Shown here one piece after another: positions 26,264-34,267 of a stretch of 64,000 bases of DNA (position 1 is its first letter; each line of letters starts with the position of its first letter). The stretch covers positions 62,001 to 126,000 of the forward strand of contig CALUNA010000004.1 in NCBI GenBank assembly GCA_944321895.1, in the 5' to 3' direction. The stretch comes from an uncultured Bacteroidales bacterium. Lineage in GTDB: Bacteria; Bacteroidota; Bacteroidia; Bacteroidales; Paludibacteraceae. Below the pieces are notes generated by a model that searched no databases, had not been told where the DNA came from, and saw nothing but the letters and a program-made list of their open reading frames with translations. Position numbers and translations under genes: made by a program.

Positions 26264-27448
26264 ATGAAATACGATTTCGATGAACAGATAGACCGCCGCG
26301 GCACGGGCGCTTACAAACTGGAACAGTGCGAGGCGGTATTCGGGACAGCCGATGTGCAACCGCTCTGGGTGGCCGACATGGATTTCCGCACGCCGGATTT
26401 TATTCTGGATGCCATCCGCCACCGGCTGGAGCATCCCGTGTTGGGCTACACGGTTACGCCTCCGGCTTATTATGATTGCGTGGTGCGCTGGGTGCGCGAC
26501 CGGCACGGCTGGGACATACGCCCGGAGTGGATGGGATTCCTGGCCGGTATCGTGCCGGGGTTGGCCCATGCGGTCAATGCGTTCACGCAGCCCGGCGACG
26601 AGGTTATCGTGCAGCCGCCTGTCTATCCGCCTTTCCTGCACGTGCCGGAAAAGAACGGCCGCCGCGTGGTGTGCAACCCTTTGCGCGAGGCGGATGGCCG
26701 ATTCGAGATGGATTTCGATGACCTGGAAGCCAGGATAACGCCGAAAACGCGGCTGTTTATCCTGTGCAACCCGCACAACCCGGGCGGGCGCACATGGGAT
26801 GCGGACACCTTGCGCCGCCTGGCGGATATTTGCCGCCGGCGGGGCGTGCTCGTGCTTTCCGACGAGATACATGCCGACATGGCATTGCCGGGCAACCGGC
26901 ATATCCCGTTTGCGACGGTGTCGGAAGCGGCCGCGCGCAACAGCCTGACCTATATGGCGCCCAGCAAGACGTTCAACATCCCGGGGCTTGTCAGTTCGTT
27001 CTACGTCATTCCGGATCCGGAGCTGCGGCAGCGTTTTGCCGCCTATCTGGACAGCTCGGAGCTGAATACGCCCAATATCTTCGCTGTCGTGGCTACCTTG
27101 GCGGCCTATACCGCCCGGGGCGACGAATGGCGGCGCCAGATGCTGGACTACGTGCAGGGCAACGTGGATTTCGTGGTGGCGTTCTGCCGCGAACGTATGC
27201 CGGCCGTGCGGCCCATGGTGCCGCAAGCATCGTTCCTGGTGTGGCTGGATTTTTCGGCCTGCGGCCTGGATTCGGAGGCTTTGCAGCATAAAATGGTGCA
27301 TGAGGCCAAAGTCGGACTGAACCAAGGCACGACTTTCGGTGCGGGCGGCGAACGGCATTTGCGGCTCAATGTGGCTTGCCCGCGGGCCAGACTGCGCGAG
27401 GCACTGGAACGCATGGCGGCCGTGCTTGAAAACGGAAATGTACAATAG
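26264..27448 (+). CDS. MalY/PatB-type PLP-dependent aminotransferase (cystathionine beta-lyase-like)
   Basis: The protein has about 394 residues from the ATG at 26264 (MKYDFDEQIDRRGTGAYKLE). It is a fold-type I PLP enzyme: substrate-binding WVADMDFRTP near the N-terminus, NPHNPGGRTW, the cofactor-pairing SDEIHADM, and the Schiff-base lysine in APSKTFNIPGL. Proteins of this group cleave cystathionine or cysteine C-S bonds, or act as aminotransferases. The ATG follows a strong promoter, so the longer frame to 26207 is excluded. The gene next to it (rlmB) starts nine bases later, suggesting one operon. Confidence 0.88.
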   Translation: MKYDFDEQIDRRGTGAYKLEQCEAVFGTADVQPLWVADMDFRTPDFILDAIRHRLEHPVLGYTVTPPAYYDCVVRWVRDRHGWDIRPEWMGFLAGIVPGLAHAVNAFTQPGDEVIVQPPVYPPFLHVPEKNGRRVVCNPLREADGRFEMDFDDLEARITPKTRLFILCNPHNPGGRTWDADTLRRLADICRRRGVLVLSDEIHADMALPGNRHIPFATVSEAAARNSLTYMAPSKTFNIPGLVSSFYVIPDPELRQRFAAYLDSSELNTPNIFAVVATLAAYTARGDEWRRQMLDYVQGNVDFVVAFCRERMPAVRPMVPQASFLVWLDFSACGLDSEALQHKMVHEAKVGLNQGTTFGAGGERHLRLNVACPRARLREALERMAAVLENGNVQ

Positions 27449-27456
27449 ACATATTT

Positions 27457-28287
27457 ATGGAAGGATTTAAAAGACGAAACGAAATGTTGCCTTCGGAGTG
27501 GCATAGAAAGCCGGCGGCCAAAAAGGATTATTCCGCGCAGACCCGCCGCCTGCCCGAGAAGGACATGATTTTCGGCATCCGCGCCATTATGGAAGCCATT
27601 GACGCGGGGCGCGAGATAGACAAGATTCTGCTCCGCCGCGACATGGGCAGCGACCTTGCGCGGCAGCTGTATGCCAAGTTGCAGGGTACGACGGTGCCCG
27701 TGCAGCGTGTGCCGCAGGAAAAACTGAACCGTTTCACGGACAAGAACCATCAGGGCGCGATAGCGTTTATCGCCCCGATAACGTTCCAGCGTATCGAGGA
27801 TATTGTTCCCGCGCTGTATGAGGCCGGGCGCGTGCCTTTCGTGGTGGTGCTCGACGGCGTTACGGATGTGCGTAACTTCGGCGCCATTGCCCGCACGTGC
27901 GAGTGCGCCGGCGTCGATGCCATGGTCATCCCGGCGCGGGGCGGCGCGGCCGTGAATGCCGATGCGGTCAAGACATCGGCGGGGGCACTGCACTCCATTC
28001 CCGTCTGCCGGACGGAGAACCTGGCCAACAGCCTGCAGTTCCTGGCCGATTCCGGCCTGAAAATAGTGGCTGCCACCGAGAAAGCCGAGCAGCCGTACAC
28101 GCAGTGCGACCTGACCGGCCCGCTGGCGTTGGTCATGGGTGCCGAAGATACGGGCATCGCGCCGGAAAACCTCCGGCTGTGCCATGCGCAGGTCCGGATA
28201 CCCATGTTCGGGACTATCGCATCGCTGAACGTATCGGTATCGGCGGGCGTCCTGATGTATGAAGTAATCCGGCAACGTTCCAAATAG
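27457..28287 (+). CDS. rlmB: TrmH-family 23S rRNA 2'-O-ribose methyltransferase (RlmB-like)
   Basis: The 276-residue SPOUT methyltransferase has an N-terminal substrate-binding domain (about 30-110) and a knotted SAM-binding domain with motif 1 NFGAIARTCECAG, motif 2 LVMGAEDTGI and motif 3 IPMFGTIASLNVSVSAGVLMYE. RlmB methylates G2251 of 23S rRNA; the exact target is inferred. It lies in a tight operon: nine bases after malY and three before the pseudouridine synthase. Confidence 0.88.
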   Translation: MEGFKRRNEMLPSEWHRKPAAKKDYSAQTRRLPEKDMIFGIRAIMEAIDAGREIDKILLRRDMGSDLARQLYAKLQGTTVPVQRVPQEKLNRFTDKNHQGAIAFIAPITFQRIEDIVPALYEAGRVPFVVVLDGVTDVRNFGAIARTCECAGVDAMVIPARGGAAVNADAVKTSAGALHSIPVCRTENLANSLQFLADSGLKIVAATEKAEQPYTQCDLTGPLALVMGAEDTGIAPENLRLCHAQVRIPMFGTIASLNVSVSAGVLMYEVIRQRSK

Positions 28288-28290
28288 GAC

Positions 28291-28992
28291 ATGACTGTAC
28301 TGTACGAAGACAACCATATCATAGCCGTGAACAAGACCTGTTCGGAAATCGTGCAGGGCGACAAAACCGGCGATACGCCCCTGTCCGAGACGGTCAAGGC
28401 GTACATCAAGGAAAAGTACGCCAAGCCGGGCGCAGTCTTTTTGGGCGTGACGCACCGCCTCGACCGCCCGACGAGCGGGGTTGTGCTGTTTGCGCGCACC
28501 AGCAAGGCGTTGGCGCGCCTGAACGACATGTTCCGGACGCACGGCGAGATACAAAAGACCTATTGGGCCATTGTGAAGCGGCGGCCGCATCCGGCCGAAG
28601 GACGCCTGGAAGATTACCTGTTCAGGAACGAGCAGCAGAACAAGAGCTATGTTTGCAACCCCGACCGGCCGGGGGCGAAAAAGGCCGTGCTGGATTACAG
28701 GACGATAGCGGTTTCGGAGCGTTACGCCTTGCTGGAAATCAATCTGGAAACCGGCCGGCATCACCAAATCCGGTGCCAGCTGGCGCATATCGGCTGCCCC
28801 ATCCGCGGCGATTTGAAATACGGCTACGAGCGCAGCAATCCCGATGGCGGCATTTCGTTGCACGCGCGGAGCATACGTTTCGTGCATCCGGTGTCGCGGC
28901 AGGAGGTTTACATAGAAGCGCCGGTGCCGCAAAACGATAAACTGTGGGTTGTCATGGAGCAACTCGCGCAAGCAAATAAAGAGGAAGAATGA
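28291..28992 (+). CDS. RluA-family pseudouridine synthase
   Basis: This 233-residue protein has the catalytic Asp in [16 protein letters not shown] and the conserved KTYWAIV and [19 protein letters not shown] blocks of the RluA family. It is short and lacks an N-terminal S4 domain, like RluC/TruC-type stand-alone enzymes. It should isomerise uridine in rRNA or tRNA. The stop overlaps the hisB start by four bases. Confidence 0.9.
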   Translation: MTVLYEDNHIIAVNKTCSEIVQGDKTGDTPLSETVKAYIKEKYAKPGAVFLGVTHRLDRPTSGVVLFARTSKALARLNDMFRTHGEIQKTYWAIVKRRPHPAEGRLEDYLFRNEQQNKSYVCNPDRPGAKKAVLDYRTIAVSERYALLEINLETGRHHQIRCQLAHIGCPIRGDLKYGYERSNPDGGISLHARSIRFVHPVSRQEVYIEAPVPQNDKLWVVMEQLAQANKEEE

Positions 28993-30155
28993 AAAAACGT
29001 GCATTGTTTATAGACCGCGACGGGACGCTGATAGTGGAGCCGCCGGTAACATTCCAGGTTGATACGCTCGAGCAGCTGGAGTTTCTGCCGGGCGTGTTGC
29101 GCAACCTGCATTTCATTCGCCGGCATCTGGATTTCGAGCTGGTCATCGTTTCCAACCAGGACGGTTTGGGCACGGCTGCCTATCCGCAGGCGCATTTCGA
29201 TGCGGTGCAGTCCAAAATGTTGGACATCTTCCGCACGGAAGGCGTCGAATTTGACGATATTTTGATTGACAAATCGTTTCCGGAAGATAACCTGCCGACC
29301 CGCAAGCCGGGCACCGGGCTGTTGGGCAAGTACATGGGTGGCGATTATGACCTGGCGAACAGCTACGTTATCGGCGACCGCCTGACGGACATGCAGCTGG
29401 CGCGCAACCTCGGCACGAAGGCTATTTTTGTCGCTTCTTGCCCGCCGGACATGCCGGAGGCGGAACGTCAGGCGGCGCTGCAAGGTTGGAAGCAAAAAGT
29501 GGCGGAGGTCTGCCTGCCGGACACGTTCCGTGTGGCTGCCTCGTGGGATGACATATCCGAACTGCTGTTTGCCGGCGAGCGCAAGGCAACCGTGCACCGC
29601 AAGACCAGGGAAACGGACATTTTCGTGTCGCTCGATTTGGATGGCACCGGCACGTGCGATATTTCCACCGGCCTGCACTTTTTCGACCACATGCTGGAGC
29701 AGATAGGCCGCCATTCCGGTTGCGACCTGACGGTGAAGGCCGCCGGCGATTTGCAGGTGGACGAGCATCACACCATCGAGGACACGGGCATTGTGCTGGG
29801 CGAAGCGCTCGAAAAAGCCCTTGGCGACAAACGCGGCATTGAGCGTTACGGCTTCTGCCTGCCCATGGATGATTGCCTGTGCAGTGTCGCGCTTGATTTC
29901 GGCGGCCGCGCCTGGCTGGTCATGGATGCGGATTTCAAGCGGGAGCGCGTCGGCGACATGCCCACGGAGATGGTCATGCACTTCTTCAAGAGTCTGAGCG
30001 ATGCGGCGCACATGAACCTGAACATAAAGGCGGAAGGACAGAACGAACATCACAAGATAGAAGGCATTTTCAAGGCTTTTGCCAAGGCCATCAAGATGGC
30101 GAAAAAACGGGATATCTATAATTTCCGTTTGCCGAGCACGAAAGAAGTGTTGTAG
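28989..30155 (+). CDS. hisB: Bifunctional histidinol-phosphatase / imidazoleglycerol-phosphate dehydratase
   Basis: The 388-residue fusion enzyme performs two steps of histidine synthesis. The N-terminal HAD-type phosphatase (about 1-165) has [14 protein letters not shown] and the [10 protein letters not shown] motif. The C-terminal dehydratase (about 195-388) has the metal-binding [22 protein letters not shown] and the repeated [25 protein letters not shown]. No other his genes are next to it; instead it overlaps the pseudouridine synthase gene by four bases. Confidence 0.95.
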   Translation: MKKRALFIDRDGTLIVEPPVTFQVDTLEQLEFLPGVLRNLHFIRRHLDFELVIVSNQDGLGTAAYPQAHFDAVQSKMLDIFRTEGVEFDDILIDKSFPEDNLPTRKPGTGLLGKYMGGDYDLANSYVIGDRLTDMQLARNLGTKAIFVASCPPDMPEAERQAALQGWKQKVAEVCLPDTFRVAASWDDISELLFAGERKATVHRKTRETDIFVSLDLDGTGTCDISTGLHFFDHMLEQIGRHSGCDLTVKAAGDLQVDEHHTIEDTGIVLGEALEKALGDKRGIERYGFCLPMDDCLCSVALDFGGRAWLVMDADFKRERVGDMPTEMVMHFFKSLSDAAHMNLNIKAEGQNEHHKIEGIFKAFAKAIKMAKKRDIYNFRLPSTKEVL

Positions 30156-30171
30156 AATGTGGAGGTGAATC

Positions 30172-31071
30172 ATGTGGTTTATACTTGGAATTTTTTCAGC
30201 CCTGTCGTTGGGCTTTTATGATATTTGCAAGAAGAAATCGTTGCAGGGCAATGCGGTCATTCCCGTCTTGTTCTTCTCGATTTTGTGCTCGGGGATTTTG
30301 CTGTTGCCGTTCCTGTTGGTGTCGCGTTTCTGGCCGGAAGCCTTGTCCGGCACCATGTTTTATGTCCCGGCCGTCGATTTCCACACGCATGTGTTGATAT
30401 TCTTCAAGTCGTTTTTGGTGCTTTCCTCGTGGTTGTGCGCCTATTTTTCCATGAAGAATCTGCCAATTACCATTGTCTCGCCGGTCAATGCGACGCGCCC
30501 GATGTGGACTTTGCTGGGTGCCGTGACCATTTTCCATGAGCAGTTGTCTGGTTTCCAGTGGGCAGGCATAGCCGTTGCGTTGCTGTCCATATTCATGTTT
30601 TCGGTGGTCGGCAACCGGGAAGGTGTTTCCTTTACGCACAACAAATGGATTTGGTGCCTGCTGCTGGCTACTTTGCTGGGTGCGTGCAGCGGCTTGTACG
30701 ACAAATACCTGATGCGCACGCTGGACCGCATGGCGGTGCAGGTTTATTACATTTTCTACCAAATTGTATTGATGGCCATTATTCTGATGGTTGTGTGGTA
30801 TCCGCACCGCAAAAAGCACACGCCGTTTGTGTGGCGGAACGTCATTGTACTGATTTCCGTGTTTCTGATTGTATCCGACTTTTTATACTTTTATGCGTTG
30901 TCTTTGCCGGACTCGCTGATTTCCGTGCTCTCCACTGTCCGCAGGGCCGGCGTGATTGTTCCCTTTGCCTATGGGGCACTCTATATGCACGAAAAAAATG
31001 TCGGATTAAAAGCCTTGTGTTTGGCAGGTGTCATTGCCGGAATGGTCTTTTTGTTTTTGGCGGCAGTGTAA
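30172..31071 (+). CDS. EamA/DMT-superfamily transporter
   Basis: The 299-residue protein has ten predicted hydrophobic helices arranged as two five-helix halves (about 1-145 and 160-299), the EamA layout. A serine/proline-containing loop LPITIVSPVNATRPMWTLLG ends the first half and the mirrored SLPDSLISVLSTVRRAGVIVPF is in the second. It is probably an inner-membrane exporter or exchanger of a small metabolite, substrate unknown. It begins 16 bases after hisB and may be co-transcribed. Confidence 0.85.
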   Translation: MWFILGIFSALSLGFYDICKKKSLQGNAVIPVLFFSILCSGILLLPFLLVSRFWPEALSGTMFYVPAVDFHTHVLIFFKSFLVLSSWLCAYFSMKNLPITIVSPVNATRPMWTLLGAVTIFHEQLSGFQWAGIAVALLSIFMFSVVGNREGVSFTHNKWIWCLLLATLLGACSGLYDKYLMRTLDRMAVQVYYIFYQIVLMAIILMVVWYPHRKKHTPFVWRNVIVLISVFLIVSDFLYFYALSLPDSLISVLSTVRRAGVIVPFAYGALYMHEKNVGLKALCLAGVIAGMVFLFLAAV

Positions 31072-31156
31072 ATGGTTGATTATGAATAGATTGTTTGTAT
31101 GTGAAATATTTTTTGCAAAAAAGGCATTTTTATTTTCTGGAATCAAACAAAATTCA

Positions 31157-31164
31157 TACCTTTG
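31157..31164 (+). promoter_or_regulatory. -7 promoter element of rpmE2
   Basis: TACCTTTG, 41 bases upstream of the L31 start codon. Confidence 0.6.
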
Positions 31165-31205
31165 CGCTTCCAAAAGTAAATGTAAACAATTAAAGCATTA
31201 ACAAT

Positions 31206-31457
31206 ATGAAAAGTGGAATTCATCCTGAAAATTATCGTCCTGTAGTCTTCAAGGATATGTCGAACGGCGAGCAATTTATTTCCCGTTCAACCGTGAATAC
31301 AAAAGATACGGTAGAGATCGATGGTGTTACTTATCCATTGGTTAAATTGGAAATTTCCAGTTCTTCCCATCCTTTCTATACGGGCAAATCGAAACTGGTA
31401 GATACTGCCGGTCGTGTAGATAAGTTCATGAGCCGTTACGGAAAACGCGGCAAATAA
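31206..31457 (+). CDS. rpmE2: Type B 50S ribosomal protein L31
   Basis: The 83-residue protein begins [22 protein letters not shown] and ends with the SRYGKRGK tail of the type-B L31 family. It has no cysteine at all, so it is the zinc-independent (C-minus) form; Bacteroidales normally carry only this type. It is transcribed alone, followed by the tRNA-Asp transcription unit. Confidence 0.95.
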   Translation: MKSGIHPENYRPVVFKDMSNGEQFISRSTVNTKDTVEIDGVTYPLVKLEISSSSHPFYTGKSKLVDTAGRVDKFMSRYGKRGK

Positions 31458-31472
31458 ATTTGCGTTTTTCTC

Positions 31473-31503
31473 TTGCAGGATATAAAAATAAGTAGTATCT
31501 TTG
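31473..31503 (+). promoter_or_regulatory. Promoter of tRNA-Asp
   Basis: TTG at 31473-31475, a 20-bp spacer and TATCTTTG at 31496-31503. Confidence 0.8.
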
Positions 31504-31531
31504 CAGCGGTTTTCAGGAAGACTGAAAAAAT

Positions 31532-31605
31532 GGTGTGGTAGTTCAGCTGGTTAGAATACATGCCTGTCACGCATGGGGTCGCGGGTTCGAGTCCCGTCCA
31601 TACCG
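31532..31605 (+). tRNA. tRNA-Asp (anticodon GTC)
   Basis: The 74-base gene folds as a full cloverleaf. The acceptor stem GGTGTGG pairs with CCATACC (one G-U), the anticodon stem CATGC/GCATG carries the loop CTGTCAC with anticodon GTC, and the T arm CGGGTTCGAGTCCCG is standard. The discriminator base is G, as in tRNA-Asp. CCA is not encoded. Confidence 0.97.
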
Positions 31606-31634
31606 CGGAAACATCAAGAATGGATGTGTGAAAC

Positions 31635-31677
31635 AAGCGTCCGGAGTTACATTGAAGTAAGTCCGGACGCTTTTGTT
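31635..31677 (+). terminator. Intrinsic terminator after tRNA-Asp
   Basis: An 11-bp stem (31635-31645 with 31662-31672) followed by a T-rich tail, 30 bases after the tRNA. Confidence 0.85.
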
Positions 31678-31763
31678 TTTCGATGTTACTGTTTTAGTGG
31701 ATATGGAGCAACTTCAGCATACATGCCATCACGTTGCGGACTGTTTGTTTATGGCGGTGACAA

Positions 31764-31823
31764 AAATCCCTCTTTTCCGGGACTGAAATGTTCAATACCT
31801 TCCGGAAAAGAGGGATTTGTTTT
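31764..31823. terminator. Bidirectional terminator
   Basis: A 17-bp perfect stem (31764-31780 with 31802-31818) has T-rich sequence on both outer sides. It can terminate leftward transcripts from the DUF1349 operon and rightward read-through from the tRNA. Confidence 0.85.
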
Positions 31824-31855
31824 TGTGTTTTGTCGGCTCTTGTTTTCGTTTTTCC

Positions 31856-32515
31856 TTAATTGTTTGTTTCCTTGTTCTGTTCCAGCCATTTTTCCCGCTG
31901 TGTATCGGGCAGGTGCTTGATGGAAAAATGTTCGAATCTGGCTTTGAATCCGTTCCCATCCGGACAGGCACCCATGATGCCCACCATGACAGGGTGGTTG
32001 TTTTGTAGCCAGGCGTTGCGCATCATGACATATTCCTTGTCATCGAACGAGTAGAATATCTCCACGGCATCCAACCTGCGTACAGCTTTTATCCAGACAA
32101 ACGGTACGGGTTTGTCCAACGGTATGATGCTCCAGTCGCTTGTGTGGTGTGTAACCACTGTGCTGAGGTTGTATTTGCCCTCTACGAACTCGATTCCTGT
32201 CTTGATGTAGTTTTCGTGGTCTATGCGCAACATCAGTCCCGACTGGTCGAACCGTGTTTTGTAATCTCCCGATATTTTTACCTTCACTTCAAATTCTCCT
32301 CCACGGATTGTGTACAGGAAAGGTGCGTCATCCACGGTAAATCCATAGTGTGATATGCGCCAATAGTCGGTTTTGGGTGTGACAATCATTGAAAGCACAT
32401 TGTCTTCTATTTCCCATTTTTCCGGTTCGTTGAACCATTGCATTTTGTCCAAAGATTGCGCCATGCATGTACATGAAGCGGCAACCAGTATTCCACCTAA
32501 CAATATTCTTTTCAT
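31856..32515 (-). CDS. Secreted DUF1349-family protein
   Basis: The protein has about 219 residues from the ATG at 32515, with a signal peptide (MKRILLGGILVAASCTCMA). The rest is a beta-sandwich of the DUF1349/concanavalin-like type (WFNEPEKWEIEDNVLSM, FDQSGLMLRIDHENYIKTGIEF, WIKAVRRLDAVEIFYSFD, VMVGIMGACPDGNGF). This family is found in sugar-related proteins of fungi and bacteria without a fixed biochemical role. It lies 20 bases downstream of the O-acetyltransferase gene in the same operon. Confidence 0.8.
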   Translation of the reverse strand: MKRILLGGILVAASCTCMAQSLDKMQWFNEPEKWEIEDNVLSMIVTPKTDYWRISHYGFTVDDAPFLYTIRGGEFEVKVKISGDYKTRFDQSGLMLRIDHENYIKTGIEFVEGKYNLSTVVTHHTSDWSIIPLDKPVPFVWIKAVRRLDAVEIFYSFDDKEYVMMRNAWLQNNHPVMVGIMGACPDGNGFKARFEHFSIKHLPDTQREKWLEQNKETNN

Positions 32516-32535
32516 TTTTTTGATTGATATGAAGT

Positions 32536-33093
32536 TTATATTTTCCGTATGATTCGGCAGGGATTTCCTGCTGCCAGTGAGCCGGCTGGAATGTTTTTGT
32601 TCACCACGCTGCCTGCTCCGATTACGCAGTTGTCGCCGATGGTAACTCCGGGGAGCACACAGACTTGTGCACCTATCCATACATTGTTGCCAATGACTAT
32701 CGGTCGTGCATATTCCAGTCCGCGGTTTCGTTGTTCCACGTCAAAGGGATGTCCGGCGGTATAAAATCCACAGTTGGGCGCAACAAACACATTGTTGCCA
32801 AAACGCACCGTGGCTTCGTCCAAAATGACACAGTTCACGTTGGCATAGAAATTTTCTCCGATTTCGATGTTATATCCATAGTCGCAGAAGAAAGGTTGTT
32901 CTATCAGAAATTTCCGGCCGGTTTTTCCAAACAGTTTTCGGATAATGTCCTCTCTGTGTTTTATGTCTGACGGCGAAAGCTGGTTGTATTCATGGCAGAT
33001 TTCCTTGCATAGCAGTCTTTCGGCGATTAATTCCGTGTCATTATTGGCATCGTATAATTTGCCTTGGCGGCATTTTTCCTTTTCATTTCCCAT
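32536..33093 (-). CDS. maa: Maltose/galactoside O-acetyltransferase family protein
   Basis: The protein has about 185 residues from the ATG at 33093. It is a left-handed beta-helix acetyltransferase: N-terminal helices with YDANNDTELIAER (Mac domain), then hexapeptide repeats (INCVILDEATVRFGNNVFVAPNCGFYTAGHP) with the catalytic His in the TAGHPFD motif, and the C-terminal IGAGSVVNKNIPAGSLAAGNPCRIIR. It transfers acetyl from acetyl-CoA to the 6-hydroxyl of sugars. It is divergent from the LuxR-type regulator gene, whose promoter interlocks with its own. Confidence 0.92.
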   Translation of the reverse strand: MGNEKEKCRQGKLYDANNDTELIAERLLCKEICHEYNQLSPSDIKHREDIIRKLFGKTGRKFLIEQPFFCDYGYNIEIGENFYANVNCVILDEATVRFGNNVFVAPNCGFYTAGHPFDVEQRNRGLEYARPIVIGNNVWIGAQVCVLPGVTIGDNCVIGAGSVVNKNIPAGSLAAGNPCRIIRKI

Positions 33094-33113
33094 GGATAAC
33101 CATTCTTTTTGTT

Positions 33114-33129
33114 TACCTTTGCAAAGGTA
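33114..33129. promoter_or_regulatory. Interlocked divergent promoters within a perfect palindrome
   Basis: The + strand box TACCTTTG (33114-33121) and the - strand box TACCTTTG (33122-33129) abut exactly, giving the palindrome TTACCTTTGCAAAGGTAA (33113-33130). The leftward promoter has a TTG 20 bp upstream (33150-33152); the rightward one has no clear TTG. RNA polymerase cannot occupy both at once. Confidence 0.65.
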
Positions 33130-33183
33130 AGGCATTGTCTTTTATTGTACAATGATTAAAAATAACCATTTTTTTGTCGGAAG

Positions 33184-33939
33184 ATGGACACTACGGATAT
33201 TCTGAACAGGGAATTTTCCAAACAGGACTTTGCAGGAGAGCAGCCGTATGCGGAGTTGTTGGATAGATACAGGGAAACGGCATGTGCTTATGCGCGGCTG
33301 GAGAATGCAATTGCCGTTTTGAGCGACATGAAGTCCAATGTCAGTTATATTTATTACGGCGGTTTTTCCAGAATGTTACAAATGGATGGTATCGGGAAAG
33401 AAGGCAAGTTGTTTTCCATCTGGGAAAAAGACATATTCAAGCTTATTCATCCGGATGATTTGGCCGGCAAACATCTGCATGAACTATGTTTCTTTCATTT
33501 TATCAAGCGGCAACCCAAAAAGAAGCGTGTGGATTATTATCTGGCGAGCAAGTTGCGTATGCGTGGCAAATCAGATGCGTATATTCCCGTGTTGCATCGC
33601 ATGTTCTATGTATCAGTCCCTTTTAGCGATGCCTTGTGGTTGGCCTTATGCCTTTACAGCCCTTTGTCGGTCGATATTCCGGGCCGTTGCATGGTGGTGA
33701 ATTCCGTTAACGGCCAAATGCTGGAACTGTAGAAGCAAGATAACACGAAGATATTGTCAGCCAGGGAAAAACAGGTTTTGAATCTGATAGACAAGGGCTT
33801 GGCAAGCAAAGACATAGCAGGAATTCTTGCCATCAGTATAAACACGGTTAGCCGGCACAGACAGGAAATTTTGGGCAAGCTCCAGGTGAGAAATTCCATT
33901 GAGGCATGCCGGATTGCAAAAGACCTGAACTTAATTTAG
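33184..33939 (+). pseudogene. LuxR-type transcriptional regulator interrupted by an in-frame amber codon
   Basis: The first reading frame (33184-33732) gives a 182-residue PAS-like sensor domain (SYIYYGGFSRMLQM, IHPDDLAGKHLHELCFFHF, YIPVLHRMFYVS). It stops at TAG (33730-33732). The same frame continues without shift for 68 more codons as a complete LuxR-type helix-turn-helix (LSAREKQVLNLIDKGLASKDIAGILAIS...) to 33939. So the gene is a 250-residue regulator split by one amber codon. As read, the sensor part is made without its DNA-binding domain; no start codon leads directly into the HTH part. It is divergent from maa and probably regulates it. Confidence 0.85.
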
Positions 33940-34191
33940 ATGCACGGCATTGAATGAATCAGGTCGTGAGGCTGTAAAATGACATTGTCGTTGCCGCGGA
34001 AGACCGTATTGAAAGGAGACTTGTGCGGACTATTTCCGGCATTTTTGGCTGTCAGGGCACAAGGAAAGCATGAAGACCGATGGCATTGGGCTGCAAAGTT
34101 GCTGACTATGGGTTGGAGATATCATGCGCGAGCATACGGTGTTGTATCGGGTTTTGTCTGGAGGCAGGAAACGGGCCTTTCCTGTTTTCAG
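33940..34191. other. Intergenic region without recognised gene
   Basis: Between the LuxR-type gene and the DUF6242 gene I find only short frames without family resemblance or promoter. The right end leads into a leftward terminator. Confidence 0.5.
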
Positions 34192-34239
34192 AAAAACAAT
34201 GTTCCAATTTCCGTAAAATCACAGGAAACTGGAACATTG
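34192..34239 (-). terminator. Intrinsic terminator of the DUF6242 gene (leftward)
   Basis: A 16-bp stem with one mismatch (34197-34212 with 34224-34239) and five T on the leftward side, 28 bases past the stop. Confidence 0.8.
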
Positions 34240-34267
34240 CGGTATGGATAATGGGGCGCGTGTAAAC

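Noticed and set aside
25772-27445. A leftward open frame of 557 codons antisense to malY
   Set aside because: It is antisense to a clear PLP-enzyme gene and merges into repeat DNA; high GC explains the lack of stops.
31696-31745. A stretch (TTCAGC...ATACATGCC..TCACG) resembling part of tRNA-Asp, about 170 bases after the real gene
   Set aside because: Only short matches; no cloverleaf or T arm can be formed, so a tRNA relic is possible but not supported.
33979-34251. A 90-codon frame after the LuxR-type gene
   Set aside because: No promoter or family resemblance, and its end overlaps the terminator of the DUF6242 gene.
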